A stretch of DNA of 64,000 nt from Sphingomonas sp. Leaf343 (GTDB lineage: Bacteria > Pseudomonadota > Alphaproteobacteria > Sphingomonadales > Sphingomonadaceae). A model generated the notes under the pieces. That model searched no databases. It saw nothing but the letters and a program-made list of their open reading frames with translations, and was not told where the DNA came from. This document shows positions 32,126-41,874 of the stretch, piece after piece. Made by a program: the position numbers and the translations under genes. The stretch lies in contig NZ_LMPG01000012.1 of the NCBI RefSeq assembly GCF_001423765.1, positions 1-64,000 of the forward strand, given 5' to 3'. Within the stretch, counting starts at the first letter, position 1, and each line of letters begins with the position of its first letter.

Positions 32126-33367
32126 TCACGCCCGGAACAATCGTCCCCGTTCGATGACGGCGACCAGCGTGAGCGCGATCACGCCGGCGATCAGGAAACC
32201 CGCGACCATCGGCACCACCGATCCATCGAACGCCTGCCCGATCACCGCGCCGATCAGCACACCGGCGGTGATGCTGATGAAGCCCTGCACGCTGGACGCG
32301 GTGCCGGCGATCGCGCCCATATTCTCCATCGCCATCGCGGAGAAGTTCGAGGACGCCAGCGCGAAGCTCGCCATCGTTACCGCCTGAAGCACGGAAAACG
32401 CGATCAGCGAATCCATCCCCGCCTCCGCCAGCGTCAGGTGGATCACCCCCGTCGCGATCAGGACCACCAGCGCGCTCTGCGCGATCCGTCGCGTGCCCAG
32501 CCGCATCACGATCCGCGCGTTGAGCAGGTTCGCCGCCGCCATCGTCGCCGCCGTCCCCGCGAACACCGCGGCCAGCAACTGCGGATGGCGGAACACGTCG
32601 AACATGATCTGCTGGATCGTGTTGAGATAGCCGTACAGCGCACCGAGCAGCATCGTCGCCGCCAGCGTATAGCCGATCGACTGACGGTCGGTCAGCGCGA
32701 TGCGCCAGCCGCCGACGATCCGCGCCGGATTGATCGGCAGCGCCGCCTCCGGCCGCAACGTCTCCGGCATCCGCAGCCCCAGCCACGCGAACATCACCGC
32801 CCCCGCCCCGGCGATCACCCAGAAGATCGTCCGCCAATCACCGAACAACAGCACCAGCTGCCCCATCGACGGCGCGAGCACGGGCACGATCATGAACACC
32901 ATGAACGCGATCGACATGACCCGCGCCATCGCCCGGCCGTGGTAACAGTCCCGCACCAGCGCGATCGTCGCCACCCGCGTCGCCGCGACGCATGCGCCGC
33001 CCGCGACGCGCGCCACCAGCAACAGCGTGAAGCTCCCCGCCACCGCCGCCGCGGCATTGGCGACGACATAGCCCGCCAGCGCGAACAGCAGCACGCGCCG
33101 CCGCCCGTACCGGTCCGCCAGTGGCCCATGCACCAGATGCGCCACGCCGAACCCGCCCAGAAACGCGGACACCACGAACTGCCGGTCGTTGGCGCTCGCC
33201 ACGCCCAGCGCCTCGCCGATCGCGGGCAGCGCCGGCAGCATCGCATCGGTGCCGAGCGCGCCCAGCGCCATCAGCGCCGCGACCAGCGCGACGAATTCGG
33301 CAAAGCCGATCGGCGCACCGAGCGGTTCCGTCGGAAGCTCCGGCGCGGGGTGGGTCTGGTCTGACAT
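32126..33367 (-). CDS. Bcr/CflA-family multidrug efflux transporter
   Basis: A 413-residue MFS protein with about 12 hydrophobic segments. Helices 2-3 are joined by GPLADRYGRRRVLL, the MFS motif A of the DHA1 drug-proton antiporters, and VRDCYHGRAMARVMS and MIVPVLAPSMGQ are the Bcr/CflA signature near helix 5. It likely exports drugs or small metabolites by proton antiport; the substrate is unknown. It is divergent from the oxygenase gene at 33464 with a 96-base spacer. Confidence 0.9.
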   Translation of the reverse strand: MSDQTHPAPELPTEPLGAPIGFAEFVALVAALMALGALGTDAMLPALPAIGEALGVASANDRQFVVSAFLGGFGVAHLVHGPLADRYGRRRVLLFALAGYVVANAAAAVAGSFTLLLVARVAGGACVAATRVATIALVRDCYHGRAMARVMSIAFMVFMIVPVLAPSMGQLVLLFGDWRTIFWVIAGAGAVMFAWLGLRMPETLRPEAALPINPARIVGGWRIALTDRQSIGYTLAATMLLGALYGYLNTIQQIMFDVFRHPQLLAAVFAGTAATMAAANLLNARIVMRLGTRRIAQSALVVLIATGVIHLTLAEAGMDSLIAFSVLQAVTMASFALASSNFSAMAMENMGAIAGTASSVQGFISITAGVLIGAVIGQAFDGSVVPMVAGFLIAGVIALTLVAVIERGRLFRA

Positions 33368-33463
33368 GATGCGTCGTCCATACCCAGTCGCGCGCCGCGC
33401 CGGAACCCGCCTTTCGCGCGTTCGTGCAGACGGTTATGAGAGGCGAGAAAGAGGATAACCCGC

Positions 33464-34432
33464 ATGCTCGACACCCCCGCCGCCCAGGTTCCTACGCTCA
33501 GCCTCGCCGATCAGGCGTCCGATCCGGAGGGCTTCGCGCAGGCGTTCGGTTCCTCGTTCCAGCGGTTCGGCTTCGCGATCGTCGCGGATCACGGCATTCC
33601 GCAGGACCTGATCGCCCGCGCATGGGCGGAGACGGAGGCGCTGTTCGCACTGCCCGACGCGGAGAAGCGCGAATATCATGTTCCCGGCGGCGGCGGCGCG
33701 CGCGGCTACACCCCGTTCAGGACGGAGATCGCGAAGGATGCGAAGCATGTTGACCTGAAGGAATTCTGGCACGTCGGCCGCGAGCTTCCCGCCGGTCACC
33801 GCTTCGCCGACACGATGTCGCCCAACATCTGGCCGACCCGGCCGGAGGGGTTCCGCGACACCTTCGTCGAATTGTTCGCCGCCTTCGACGCCGCCGGCGA
33901 CCGGCTGCTGTCGGCGATCGCCCGCTATCTGAAGCTCGCGCCGGACTGGTTCGACCCGGCGGTGAAGGACGGCAATTCGGTGCTGCGCCTGCTCCACTAT
34001 CCGCCGATCCCCGCCGATGCGGAGGGCGTCCGTGCCGGCGCGCATGAGGACATCAACCTCATCACCCTGCTGCTGGGTGCGGAAGAGGCCGGACTGGAAC
34101 TGCTCGACCGCAGCCAGGGAGATGAGGGCGGGCGCTGGCTGTCGATCAAGCCGCCGGAGGGGGCGATGGTCGTCAACGTCGGGGACATGCTGCAACGGCT
34201 GACCAACCACGTCCTGCCTTCGACCACGCACCGCGTCGTCAATCCGCCGCCCGAGCGTCGCGGCCATTCGCGCTATTCGATGCCGTTCTTCCTGCACCCT
34301 GCGCCCGATTTCCTGATCGAGACGCTGCCCGCGACGATCACGCCGGACAACGCGAACCGCTATCCGGAGCCGATCACGGCGCACGACTATCTCTGTCAGC
34401 GGCTGGTGGAGATCGGCCTCATCAAGCCCTGA
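33464..34432 (+). CDS. 2-oxoglutarate/Fe(II)-dependent oxygenase, isopenicillin N synthase family
   Basis: A 322-residue soluble enzyme. The N-terminal DIOX_N part (FQRFGFAIVADHGI) is followed by the Fe(II) facial triad in GAHEDINLITLL (H, D) and TTHRVVNPP (H), with RYSMPFFLHP supplying the arginine that binds the co-substrate carboxylate. The family includes proteins annotated as isopenicillin N synthase-like and ethylene-forming enzyme-like; the substrate is not evident. Its end overlaps the convergent cyclophilin gene by 11 bases. Confidence 0.85.
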   Translation: MLDTPAAQVPTLSLADQASDPEGFAQAFGSSFQRFGFAIVADHGIPQDLIARAWAETEALFALPDAEKREYHVPGGGGARGYTPFRTEIAKDAKHVDLKEFWHVGRELPAGHRFADTMSPNIWPTRPEGFRDTFVELFAAFDAAGDRLLSAIARYLKLAPDWFDPAVKDGNSVLRLLHYPPIPADAEGVRAGAHEDINLITLLLGAEEAGLELLDRSQGDEGGRWLSIKPPEGAMVVNVGDMLQRLTNHVLPSTTHRVVNPPPERRGHSRYSMPFFLHPAPDFLIETLPATITPDNANRYPEPITAHDYLCQRLVEIGLIKP

Positions 34433-35030
34433 TCCGGCGGATCGCGAAGGCGATCGGCCGCGCCAGCATCTGGCCTTCGGTATAGGGGCTGTCCGATGGT
34501 CCGTCCGCCGGCAGCCGGTCGATCCGCCGGACCAGCGTCATGCCGGACACCACGCGCCCGAACGCCGCGAAGCCCTGACCGTCGGGATTGCGCGCGCCGC
34601 CGAAATCGAGCGCCGGGTTGTCGCCGACGCTGATCGAGAATTCGGACGTCGCGCTGCCCGGCGCATCCCGCGCCATCGACAATACGCCATCGGTGTTGCG
34701 GATGCCGGTTATCGCCGTCGTCTCGTGGGCGATCGGCGGCATCAGGTCCTCGCGCGGCGACAGCCCGCCCTGCACGACGGAGATCGTCGCGGGATTATGA
34801 TCGTTGTTCGGCCGGACGACGCGATAGAAATGTCCGTCCGCGAACAGACCCCTGTCGACATAGCGCAGGAAATTGCCCGCCGTGACCGGCGCCCGCACGG
34901 TATCGAGTTCGATCACGATCCGCCCCATTCCGGTCGTCAGCAGCACGCGCGGCAACCGCGTCCTCGCCAGCGCCGGCACCGCAACGACCAGCGCCGCCCC
35001 CGCCACCAGCCGCCGCCGGTCGACGATCAT
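34422..35030 (-). CDS. exported cyclophilin-type peptidylprolyl isomerase
   Basis: A 202-residue protein with an N-terminal hydrophobic leader after MIVDRRRLVAGAALVVAVPA and then the cyclophilin fold: LLTTGMGRIVIELDT, HFYRVVR, GLSMARD-type VLSMARDAPGSATSEFSI and FGRVVSGMTLVRRI. The position expected to be FFIN in typical cyclophilins reads EFSI, a common variant. It probably folds proteins in the periplasm. ATG 35030 overlaps the stop of the M20 gene, suggesting an operon. Confidence 0.88.
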   Translation of the reverse strand: MIVDRRRLVAGAALVVAVPALARTRLPRVLLTTGMGRIVIELDTVRAPVTAGNFLRYVDRGLFADGHFYRVVRPNNDHNPATISVVQGGLSPREDLMPPIAHETTAITGIRNTDGVLSMARDAPGSATSEFSISVGDNPALDFGGARNPDGQGFAAFGRVVSGMTLVRRIDRLPADGPSDSPYTEGQMLARPIAFAIRRIRA

Positions 35031-36247
35031 GCCGCCTCGAACCCCCGCTCCAGGAACCGCGTCGCCACCGCACAATGCAGCGCGACACCCTTGGCCATCG
35101 CCGCCTCGTCGATCGTCATGCGCGTATTGTGCAGCGGCGGGTTGGTCGCCGGGTCGCTGCCGACCGGGGCTGCGCCGATGAACGCGAACGCCCCCGGGTA
35201 CGCCTGCAATACATAGGAGAAATCCTCCGCGCCCATGATCGGGTGGACCATCGGCTCGAACCCGTCCTCGCCAAGCTGCCCGACCGCGCATTCCCGCATC
35301 AGCGCCGCGCCACGCGGATCGTTGACCGTCACCGGATAGCCGGTTTCGATCCACGCCTCCCCGACCGCGCCGTGCGCCGCCGCGATATTCTCGACGATCC
35401 GCATGAACGCCGCCTGACACTGCGCCCGCGTCGCCTCCGACAACGTCCGCAGCGTCCCCAGCAGGTTCGCTTCGCCCGGGATCACGTTGTGCGCCGTCCC
35501 TGCCGTGATCTTCGTGATCGACAGCACCGCCGGATCGCTGACCGCCACCTGTCGCCCGATATAGACCTGCAACGCCGTCACGATCTCGCACGCCACCGGG
35601 ATCGGATCGAGGCCCCCGTGCGGCATCGCCGCGTGGCCGCCCCGGCCGGTGATCCGCGCGTGCAGCGTGTCCGCCGACGCCATCACCGTGCCCGTCCGCG
35701 TCGTCACCACGCCCGATGCGTGGTTGGGCGAGATATGCAGCGCGAACGCCGCATCCGGCGCGGGGTCCGCCAGCAGCCCGTCCTCGATCATGAAGCGCGC
35801 GCCGTGATATCCCTCCTCGCCGGGCTGGAACATGAAGACCACGGTTCCCGGCAGGTCGTCGCGCCGCGCGCACAGCGCCTTGGCCGCGCCGACCAGCATC
35901 GCGGTATGCGAATCATGCCCGCACGCGTGCATCGCGCCCGGCACGCCACTCGCGAAGTCGAGGCCCGTCTCCTCCTGCATCGGCAGCGCGTCCATGTCGC
36001 CGCGCAGTAGGACGGTGCGGCCATTGCCGCCGCCGCCGCGCAGGATCGCCACGAATCCCGTGGTCGAGGTCCCCTCGCGATACTCCAGCGGCAATCCCGC
36101 CAGCGCCGCCCTGATCCGCGCGCTGGTGCGCGGACAGTGAAGCCCGATCTCCGGATCGGCGTGGATCGCCCGCCTCAGCGCCACGACCTCCTCGAACACG
36201 CTCTCCGCCGCGCCGCTCCAGTCGGTCGCCATATCGTCCAGACTCAT
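35027..36247 (-). CDS. M20-family metallo-amidohydrolase
   Basis: A 406-residue enzyme of the M20D/IAA-amino acid hydrolase/hippurate hydrolase type. Metal ligands appear in LRGDMDALPMQEE, GAMHACGHDSHTAML and MFQPGEEGYHGARFM, with the dimerisation domain ITGRGGHAAMPH and the last ligand in MGAEDFSYV. It hydrolyses N-acyl amino acids or similar amides; the substrate is unknown. ATG 36247 follows gaggaaa. Its stop overlaps the start of the cyclophilin gene, and it lies 10 bases downstream of the ATPase gene. Confidence 0.9.
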   Translation of the reverse strand: MSLDDMATDWSGAAESVFEEVVALRRAIHADPEIGLHCPRTSARIRAALAGLPLEYREGTSTTGFVAILRGGGGNGRTVLLRGDMDALPMQEETGLDFASGVPGAMHACGHDSHTAMLVGAAKALCARRDDLPGTVVFMFQPGEEGYHGARFMIEDGLLADPAPDAAFALHISPNHASGVVTTRTGTVMASADTLHARITGRGGHAAMPHGGLDPIPVACEIVTALQVYIGRQVAVSDPAVLSITKITAGTAHNVIPGEANLLGTLRTLSEATRAQCQAAFMRIVENIAAAHGAVGEAWIETGYPVTVNDPRGAALMRECAVGQLGEDGFEPMVHPIMGAEDFSYVLQAYPGAFAFIGAAPVGSDPATNPPLHNTRMTIDEAAMAKGVALHCAVATRFLERGFEAA

Positions 36248-36257
36248 CACGCTTTCC

Positions 36258-37910
36258 TCATCCGCGGAACAGACCGCCCAGCACGCCGCGCAGCAAGCCG
36301 CCGACGATCCCGCCCGACGATGCCGACGATCGCCGTCTGGTCGTACCGAATACCTGTTTGCCGATCTCGTTCGCCACCTGGCGCCCGATCGACGAACTCG
36401 CCGCGCGCGTCGCACTGGTCGCCATCTTCGACCACGGACTGTCCGCCGACGCGCGCGCCGCCTCGCGCTGTTCGGCGATCCGCGCGCGCCCGGCCTCCTT
36501 GGCGGCCCTCGCATCGTCCTTCGCGCGCAAGGCCGCCGCCTTCTCCTCCGCATCGGCGGACCGCGCCGCCGCAGCCGAGGCGGCCGCCTCCTGCGTCTTG
36601 GCCGACAGCAACTCCTCCGCCGACTCGCGATCGATCAGCTGGTCGTATTTGTCACCGACCAGATCGGTCTCGATCAGCATCTTGCGCTCCGCCGGCGTCA
36701 CCGGCCCGACGCGGCTGGCGGGCGGCTTGATGAGCGTCCGCTCCACCGGAGACGGCGATCCGTCGGCCTGCAACAGCGACACCAGCGCCTCACCAACCTT
36801 CAACTCGGTAATCGCCGTCGCGACATCGACGCCCGGATTGGCGCGGAACGTCTCCGCCGCCGCCCGCACCGCCGCCTGATCGCGCGGGGTGAACGCCCGC
36901 AGCGCATGCTGCACCCGGTTGCCAAGCTGCCCCGCCACCTTGTCCGGAATGTCCAGCGGGTTCTGCGTGATGAAATACACGCCGACCCCCTTCGACCGGA
37001 TCAGCCGCACGACCTGCTCGATCTTCTCCAGCAACGCATCGGGCGCTTCGTCGAACAGCAGATGCGCCTCGTCGAAGAAGAACGCCATCACCGGTTTGTC
37101 GGGATCGCCGATCTCCGGCAGTTGCTCGAACAACTCGCTCAGCAACCACAGGAGGAACGTCGAATACAGCTTCGGACTCGCCATCAGCTTGTCCGCCGCC
37201 AGGATGTTGACGACGCCGCGCCCGGTGTCGTCCAGCCGGATCATGTCGCCGAGTTCCAGCGCCGGCTCTCCGAAGAAATGCTCCGCGCCCTGCGATCGCA
37301 ACTGCAACAGCGCGCGCTGGATCGTTCCGACCGACTGCTTCGATACGTTGCCGTAGGTCGTGGTCAGTTCCGCCGCCCGCTCCGCGCAATGCGCCAGCAT
37401 CGCCTGAAGATCGTCCAGATCGAGCAGCAGCAGCCCCTCCTTGTCCGCGACGTGGAAGGCGATCGTCAGCACCCCCTCCTGCACGGCGTTCAGGTCCATC
37501 AGCCGCGCGAGCAACAGCGGCCCCATCTCGCTGACGGTGGTCCGCACCGGATGGCCCTGCTCGCCGAACAGGTCCCAGAACTGCACCGGATTGTCGCGAT
37601 ATCGCCAGCCGGTGTCGCCGATCTCCGCCGCCCGCGCCGCGAAGCTGGCGTGCGTTTTGGCGGTGGGCGAACCGGCCATCGCCAGTCCCGACAGGTCGCC
37701 CTTCACGTCCGCCACGAATGTCGGCACGCCGACCGCGGAGAACCCCTCGACGATGCCCTGCAACGTCACCGTCTTGCCGGTGCCCGTCGCGCCCGCGATC
37801 AGGCCGTGGCGATTGGCACGCCGCAGGTCGATCGCCTGCGGCGTACCCCCGCCAACCCCGACACCCTGTCCGGTAATCTGACCGAGCCCGATGAAGATGC
37901 CGTCCGCCAT
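36258..37910 (-). CDS. HerA-like (YjgR/DUF853) P-loop ATPase
   Basis: A 550-residue ATPase of the HerA/FtsK group. Walker [16 protein letters not shown] (about 38-52), Walker [16 protein letters not shown], and an arginine-finger region [15 protein letters not shown] are visible. After about residue 430 a charged, alanine-rich coiled-coil-like region ([21 protein letters not shown]) precedes a glycine-rich tail. The YjgR family is widespread, but its function is uncertain. It is probably the first gene of a run with the M20 and cyclophilin genes. Confidence 0.88.
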   Translation of the reverse strand: MADGIFIGLGQITGQGVGVGGGTPQAIDLRRANRHGLIAGATGTGKTVTLQGIVEGFSAVGVPTFVADVKGDLSGLAMAGSPTAKTHASFAARAAEIGDTGWRYRDNPVQFWDLFGEQGHPVRTTVSEMGPLLLARLMDLNAVQEGVLTIAFHVADKEGLLLLDLDDLQAMLAHCAERAAELTTTYGNVSKQSVGTIQRALLQLRSQGAEHFFGEPALELGDMIRLDDTGRGVVNILAADKLMASPKLYSTFLLWLLSELFEQLPEIGDPDKPVMAFFFDEAHLLFDEAPDALLEKIEQVVRLIRSKGVGVYFITQNPLDIPDKVAGQLGNRVQHALRAFTPRDQAAVRAAAETFRANPGVDVATAITELKVGEALVSLLQADGSPSPVERTLIKPPASRVGPVTPAERKMLIETDLVGDKYDQLIDRESAEELLSAKTQEAAASAAAARSADAEEKAAALRAKDDARAAKEAGRARIAEQREAARASADSPWSKMATSATRAASSSIGRQVANEIGKQVFGTTRRRSSASSGGIVGGLLRGVLGGLFRG

Positions 37911-37959
37911 GTGCCGTCTCCTGCCCGCATCAGGGTAGCGCGCTCCCGCGCCATAAGGA

Positions 37960-37995
37960 AAGGGCCGCCGCTCCCGATCGGGAGCGACGGCCCTT
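37960..37995 (-). terminator. hairpin terminator downstream of degP
   Basis: A near-perfect 16-base stem, aagggccg...cggccctt around ctcccgatcgggag. On the minus strand it is followed by a T-rich stretch (ttccttatgg). It lies 20 bases after the degP stop codon at 38016. Confidence 0.8.
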
Positions 37996-38015
37996 CGTCA
38001 TTGCTCGATCGAGGG

Positions 38016-39560
38016 TCAGCCCTTGATCTTGATCGGGATGAACCGCGCCGGATTGCGACCGCGCATCGCCAGCACCAGCACCTGCGGACGGCCCGCCGCC
38101 TTTGCCGCGGCCACGGCGCGCGCCATGTCCGCCGCGGTCCGCACCGGAGCGCCGTTGACCGACTGGATCACGTCGCCGCGCTGCAACTTGCCGCTGGCGT
38201 CGCTGGTGGAGGCGACCGACGCGATCACCACGCCCTGCACCGTCGTCGGCACGCCGACCGCGCGCGCGATACCGGGCGTCAGCGGCTGCACGTTCAGCCC
38301 CAGCGTCGCACCGGCGGGGCTGGTCGCGCCGTCGTCCTGCGCATCGTCATCCCCGTCCGTGCCGAAGCCACCGGAATCCTCGCCGCCGTTCAGGGTCGCG
38401 GTCAACTGCTCGGCCGAAGGACGCGGCGCGGCCGTGACCGACAGTGCGACGGGCTTGCCGTCGCGCAGCACGTCCAGCCGCGCGGTGCTGCCCGGCTTCA
38501 CGTTCGACACGAGATAGGACAGCGTCTGATCCGGCGTGACCGCCTGATCGTTGACCTTCACCACCACGTCGCCGGGCCGCAAGCCGCCCTTGGCCGCCGG
38601 GCCGGTCGGTTCGACGCCCGCGATCAGCTCGCCCTGATTCTTTGCGATGCCGAGCGCCGCCGCTACGTCGTCGTTCACCGCGCCACCCAGCGTCACGCCC
38701 AGATAGCCGCGGCTGATCGTACCGCCCTTCATGAACGTCTCGATGATCGGCTTGGCGGTCGCCGCCGGGATCGCGAAGCCGATGCCGATATTGCCGCCCG
38801 ACTGGCTGAAGATCTGGCTGTTCACGCCGATCACATTGCCGTTCAGGTCGAACATCGGTCCGCCGGAATTGCCCTGATTGATCGACGCGTCGGTCTGGAT
38901 GAAGCGATCATACGCACCGCCCTGACCCGTCACGCGGTTGATCGCCGAGACGATACCCGCCGTCACCGTCCCGCCGAGCCCGAACGGCTCGCCGATGGCC
39001 ACGACCCAGTCGCCGACCCGCGCCTTCGCCGAATCGCCCCAGCGGACGAACGGCAGGTTGCGCGCCTCGATCTTCAGCAGGGCGAGATCGGAATCGCGAT
39101 CCTGACCGATCACCTTGGCGACATATTCCTTGTTGTCGGACAGCGTCACCGTGATCGAGTTGACCGTCGCGCCGCGCGCGCCCGGTGCGATGACGTGCGC
39201 ATTGGTCACGACATAGCCGTCCGGCGAGATCAGGAATCCCGATCCGAGCGACGCACCCTCGCGCGGCCGCGACGGCGCACCGCCACCCTGCCCGCCGAAC
39301 AGACCCTCGAACGGCGTGCCGGAGAACGGATTCGCCTGCGCGGGCTGGTTGATCGTCTGCTTGGTGGAGATGTTGACGACCGCCGGCTGCAACTTGGCGA
39401 CCATGTCGGCGAAGCTGAGCGGCGCGCCCGCCTTCGGCACGGCGGCCTGGATCGTGCCCGGCTCGTTCTGTGCGACCTGAGCGCCGCTCGGGTTCAGCGC
39501 GAGCGTGGCGGTCGCGCCGCCGAGCAGCAGGGCACCGGTAATGGCGTAGGCGTATCGCAC
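38016..39560 (-). CDS. degP: periplasmic serine protease DegP/HtrA (Do family)
   Basis: A 514-residue protein with an N-terminal signal sequence (RYAYAITGALLLGG). The protease domain has the triad in VTNAHVI (H), DRDSDLALLKI (D) and INQGNSGGPMF (S). Two PDZ domains follow (GYLGVTLGGAV..., GLNVQPLTPG...). It degrades and chaperones misfolded envelope proteins. I prefer the GTG at 39560, which gives a normal signal peptide; ATG 39596 would add 12 residues. It lies downstream of hflKC on the same strand, a frequent arrangement for envelope proteolysis. A hairpin-rich leader precedes it. Confidence 0.93.
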   Translation of the reverse strand: MRYAYAITGALLLGGATATLALNPSGAQVAQNEPGTIQAAVPKAGAPLSFADMVAKLQPAVVNISTKQTINQPAQANPFSGTPFEGLFGGQGGGAPSRPREGASLGSGFLISPDGYVVTNAHVIAPGARGATVNSITVTLSDNKEYVAKVIGQDRDSDLALLKIEARNLPFVRWGDSAKARVGDWVVAIGEPFGLGGTVTAGIVSAINRVTGQGGAYDRFIQTDASINQGNSGGPMFDLNGNVIGVNSQIFSQSGGNIGIGFAIPAATAKPIIETFMKGGTISRGYLGVTLGGAVNDDVAAALGIAKNQGELIAGVEPTGPAAKGGLRPGDVVVKVNDQAVTPDQTLSYLVSNVKPGSTARLDVLRDGKPVALSVTAAPRPSAEQLTATLNGGEDSGGFGTDGDDDAQDDGATSPAGATLGLNVQPLTPGIARAVGVPTTVQGVVIASVASTSDASGKLQRGDVIQSVNGAPVRTAADMARAVAAAKAAGRPQVLVLAMRGRNPARFIPIKIKG

Positions 39561-39617
39561 TAGGATATTGTCCTCTCGTCTCGATCGTACCGACATCGTT
39601 TGCGGGACAGCGGCTGA

Positions 39618-39657
39618 ACGATCGTTGAATATGAACGGGTCCAGCAGCACCCGTTCA
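39618..39657. promoter_or_regulatory. two palindromes in the degP leader
   Basis: aacgatcgtt (39618-39627) is a perfect 10-base palindrome, and tgaacgggt-ccagcagc-acccgttca (39632-39657) is a perfect 9-base stem with an 8-base loop. Both lie 58-97 bases upstream of the GTG start of degP. They could be an operator and a terminator or attenuator separating hflC from degP. No sigma factor motif was recognised. Confidence 0.45.
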
Positions 39658-39711
39658 GTTTGAGCCCTTTTACATCCGCCCCGGACCCTGAGCCCGGTAA
39701 CTTCATCCGAT

Positions 39712-39781
39712 CCGTTCGTGCGGAGCGAAGTCGAGCTGCCCCGTGGGGGGCTCCGCCTTCGACCACCTCCGACCCGGACGG
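39712..39781. repeat. sphingomonad palindromic repeat, family 3, copy A
   Basis: ccgttcgtgcggagcgaag...cttcgacc...gacccggacgg, an imperfect inverted repeat of the ccgttcgtg-gag-aagtcga type between hflC and degP. A related copy is at 57280-57346. Confidence 0.55.
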
Positions 39782-39804
39782 AGCCAGACGGGAGCCGCTG
39801 GCAC

Positions 39805-40668
39805 TTACCGTCCCGGCGCCACGAACTCGCGCAGATAGGAGTTGCTCGGCGACAGGATGATCGACGTCGCACCCTTCTCGTCGGTCGAACCGTCCGCCCC
39901 GAACGTCCGCCGGTACGACTGCATCGCCCGGTAGAAATCGTAGAAGCCGGCATCCTTGCCGAAACTCTCGGCATAGATGCGCGACGCCTCCGCATCCGCA
40001 TCCGCCTGCACGATCCGCGCCTGCCGCTGACCCTCGGCGGCGATCGTGATAGCCTCCTGCTGGCGCGCGGTCTGCATCCGGCGGAGCGCCGAATCCAGCG
40101 GCGTGCCCTCCGGCAATTCGGCCTGCTTGATGCGGACGTCGACGATCTCGACGCCATACTGGCGCGCGCGGCGATCGAGACCGCGCTGGATCGAATCCAT
40201 CACCTCGCCGCGCTCCGGCGTCAGCAGCGTCGCGAACCGGACCTTGCCCAGTTCGTTGCGCAGCGTCGACCCGAACTGCGGGCGCAACTGGTTGGCGACG
40301 CCTTCCTCACTGCCCGCCGTCGCCAGCATCAGTCGGGGATCGACCACGCGAAACCGCGCGAACGCATCGACGTTCAGCCGCAACTGGTCGGTCGACAGCA
40401 CCTGCGTGTTCTCGAGATCGAGATCGAGGACGCGCTTGTCGACCCATGTGATGCGGTCGAGGAACGGCACCCGCGCGATCAGGCCGGCACCCGACGATCC
40501 GATCGGCTGGCTCGCCTGATATTTGTTCACCACCCGGATGGGCTGGGCGAGGCGGTAAACGACCGCCTGCTGCGTCTCCGGCACGATCGCGAAGGTCGCG
40601 GCGGCGAGAATCACCAGCACCAGCGCCAGGATGCCGATCGTGACAGGGTTCTTCAACAGACCGTTCAC
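39805..40668 (-). CDS. hflC: HflC, membrane protease modulator
   Basis: A 287-residue SPFH/band-7 protein with one N-terminal membrane helix (TIGILALVLVILAAATFA) and periplasmic band-7 domain (PETQQAVVYRLAQPIRVV), plus the HflC helix ARQQEAITIAAEGQRQARI. It forms a complex with HflK that surrounds and regulates FtsH. It starts at GTG 40668, overlapping the hflK stop as GTGA, hence translational coupling. Confidence 0.93.
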   Translation of the reverse strand: MNGLLKNPVTIGILALVLVILAAATFAIVPETQQAVVYRLAQPIRVVNKYQASQPIGSSGAGLIARVPFLDRITWVDKRVLDLDLENTQVLSTDQLRLNVDAFARFRVVDPRLMLATAGSEEGVANQLRPQFGSTLRNELGKVRFATLLTPERGEVMDSIQRGLDRRARQYGVEIVDVRIKQAELPEGTPLDSALRRMQTARQQEAITIAAEGQRQARIVQADADAEASRIYAESFGKDAGFYDFYRAMQSYRRTFGADGSTDEKGATSIILSPSNSYLREFVAPGR

Positions 40669-41801
40669 TGTGCCGCTCCCGTCGTCGCCGCGGGCTGGGC
40701 CGGTGCCGGTGCCGGCGCTGCGGCCGCCGCCGGCGGCGGCATGCGCGTCGCGCCCGGCACCTGCAGGTACGGCACCGTCCCGCCCGGCTCCACGATCGTC
40801 TTGTTCGACTTCGCCAGCACGTCCTCCATCGTCTCGTAATACATGCGCCGGCGCGTCACCTCGGGGGCCAGCTTGTACTGGGCATAGACGCGGTCGAACG
40901 CCGCCGCCTCGCCCTGCGCCCGCGCGATCACCTGCTGCGCATAGGCGCGGCTGCGGTTGACCGCCGCGACCGCCTCCTGCTGCGCCGCCGTGACCTTGTT
41001 GAAATCGTCGACGATCTGCTGCGGCGCGCTGGCACGGTTGATCGACACGCTCTGGATGCGGACGCCCGCGCGATAGCTGTTGAGGATCGACTGCGTCAGT
41101 TCGCTCACCTCCGCCTCGATCGTGGTCCGGCCACGGCCCAGCGCCTGATCCAGCGTCGTGTTCGCGATCACCGCGCGCATCGCGCTCTCGGCGGCGGCGC
41201 GCACCGTCTCCTCCGGCTCGCGCAGCTGAAACACGTACTCGCTCGGATTGGCGATGTTCCAGCGGACCGAATAGGTCAGGTCGACGATGTTCTGGTCCTT
41301 GGTCAGCGCCAGGTTGACGCCGTCGCCGCGCGGAAAGTTCTCGGTGCGGAACCCCTGCACGTTCACCGTCTGCACGCGCGCGATCGGCGCGGGCGGGGTG
41401 ATCTGCACGCCCGGCTGCAACGTCCCGGCATAACGGCCGAAATAGGTCACGACGCCGCGTTCCTGCGGCGCGATCTGGTGGAACGACGTGAAGACCAGCC
41501 AGATCAGAACCAGGATACCCGCACCGATCGCCCACAGCATCCGCGCATTGGGTCCGGTCGGCAGTCCGGAGAAACCGCCGCCGCCGCCCCCGCCGCCACC
41601 GGCGTTGCGCGCCTTCTTCAGGAACTCGTCCAGGGCCGTCGGGCGCGGTCCGCTGCCACCCGCCGGTTTCCGCCCGCCCGGCGGCAACGACCACGGATTG
41701 CGCGGCCCCCCGCCATTATTGTCCCCGCCGCCCCACGGGCCCTTCGGAGTTTCAGCGGCGAGGACGATAGGGCGCTTGCGCCAGCGCGGCAGGATGCTCA
41801 T
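40665..41801 (-). CDS. hflK: HflK, membrane protease modulator
   Basis: A 378-residue SPFH protein. A glycine/proline-rich cytoplasmic N-terminus (GPWGGGDNNGGGPRNPW and a run of nine glycines) precedes a membrane helix (MLWAIGAGILVLIWLVF), and the band-7 domain begins QIAPQERGVVTYFG. The C-terminus is rich in alanine and proline. It pairs with HflC. ATG 41801 follows ggaggg; the frame upstream (14 codons) is not conserved. Confidence 0.93.
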   Translation of the reverse strand: MSILPRWRKRPIVLAAETPKGPWGGGDNNGGGPRNPWSLPPGGRKPAGGSGPRPTALDEFLKKARNAGGGGGGGGGFSGLPTGPNARMLWAIGAGILVLIWLVFTSFHQIAPQERGVVTYFGRYAGTLQPGVQITPPAPIARVQTVNVQGFRTENFPRGDGVNLALTKDQNIVDLTYSVRWNIANPSEYVFQLREPEETVRAAAESAMRAVIANTTLDQALGRGRTTIEAEVSELTQSILNSYRAGVRIQSVSINRASAPQQIVDDFNKVTAAQQEAVAAVNRSRAYAQQVIARAQGEAAAFDRVYAQYKLAPEVTRRRMYYETMEDVLAKSNKTIVEPGGTVPYLQVPGATRMPPPAAAAAPAPAPAQPAATTGAAQ

Positions 41802-41874
41802 CCCTCCTCTATAGGAAGACGTTCCGACGAAAAACAGTGGCAAGCGCCCTGTCCGGCCCTATCTGCCGCGTCGC

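Noticed and set aside
36906..39563. Open frame of 885 codons on the plus strand across the HerA-like and degP genes
   Set aside because: Antisense to two well-supported genes and the intergenic terminator; low-complexity Arg/His/Asp composition without motifs.
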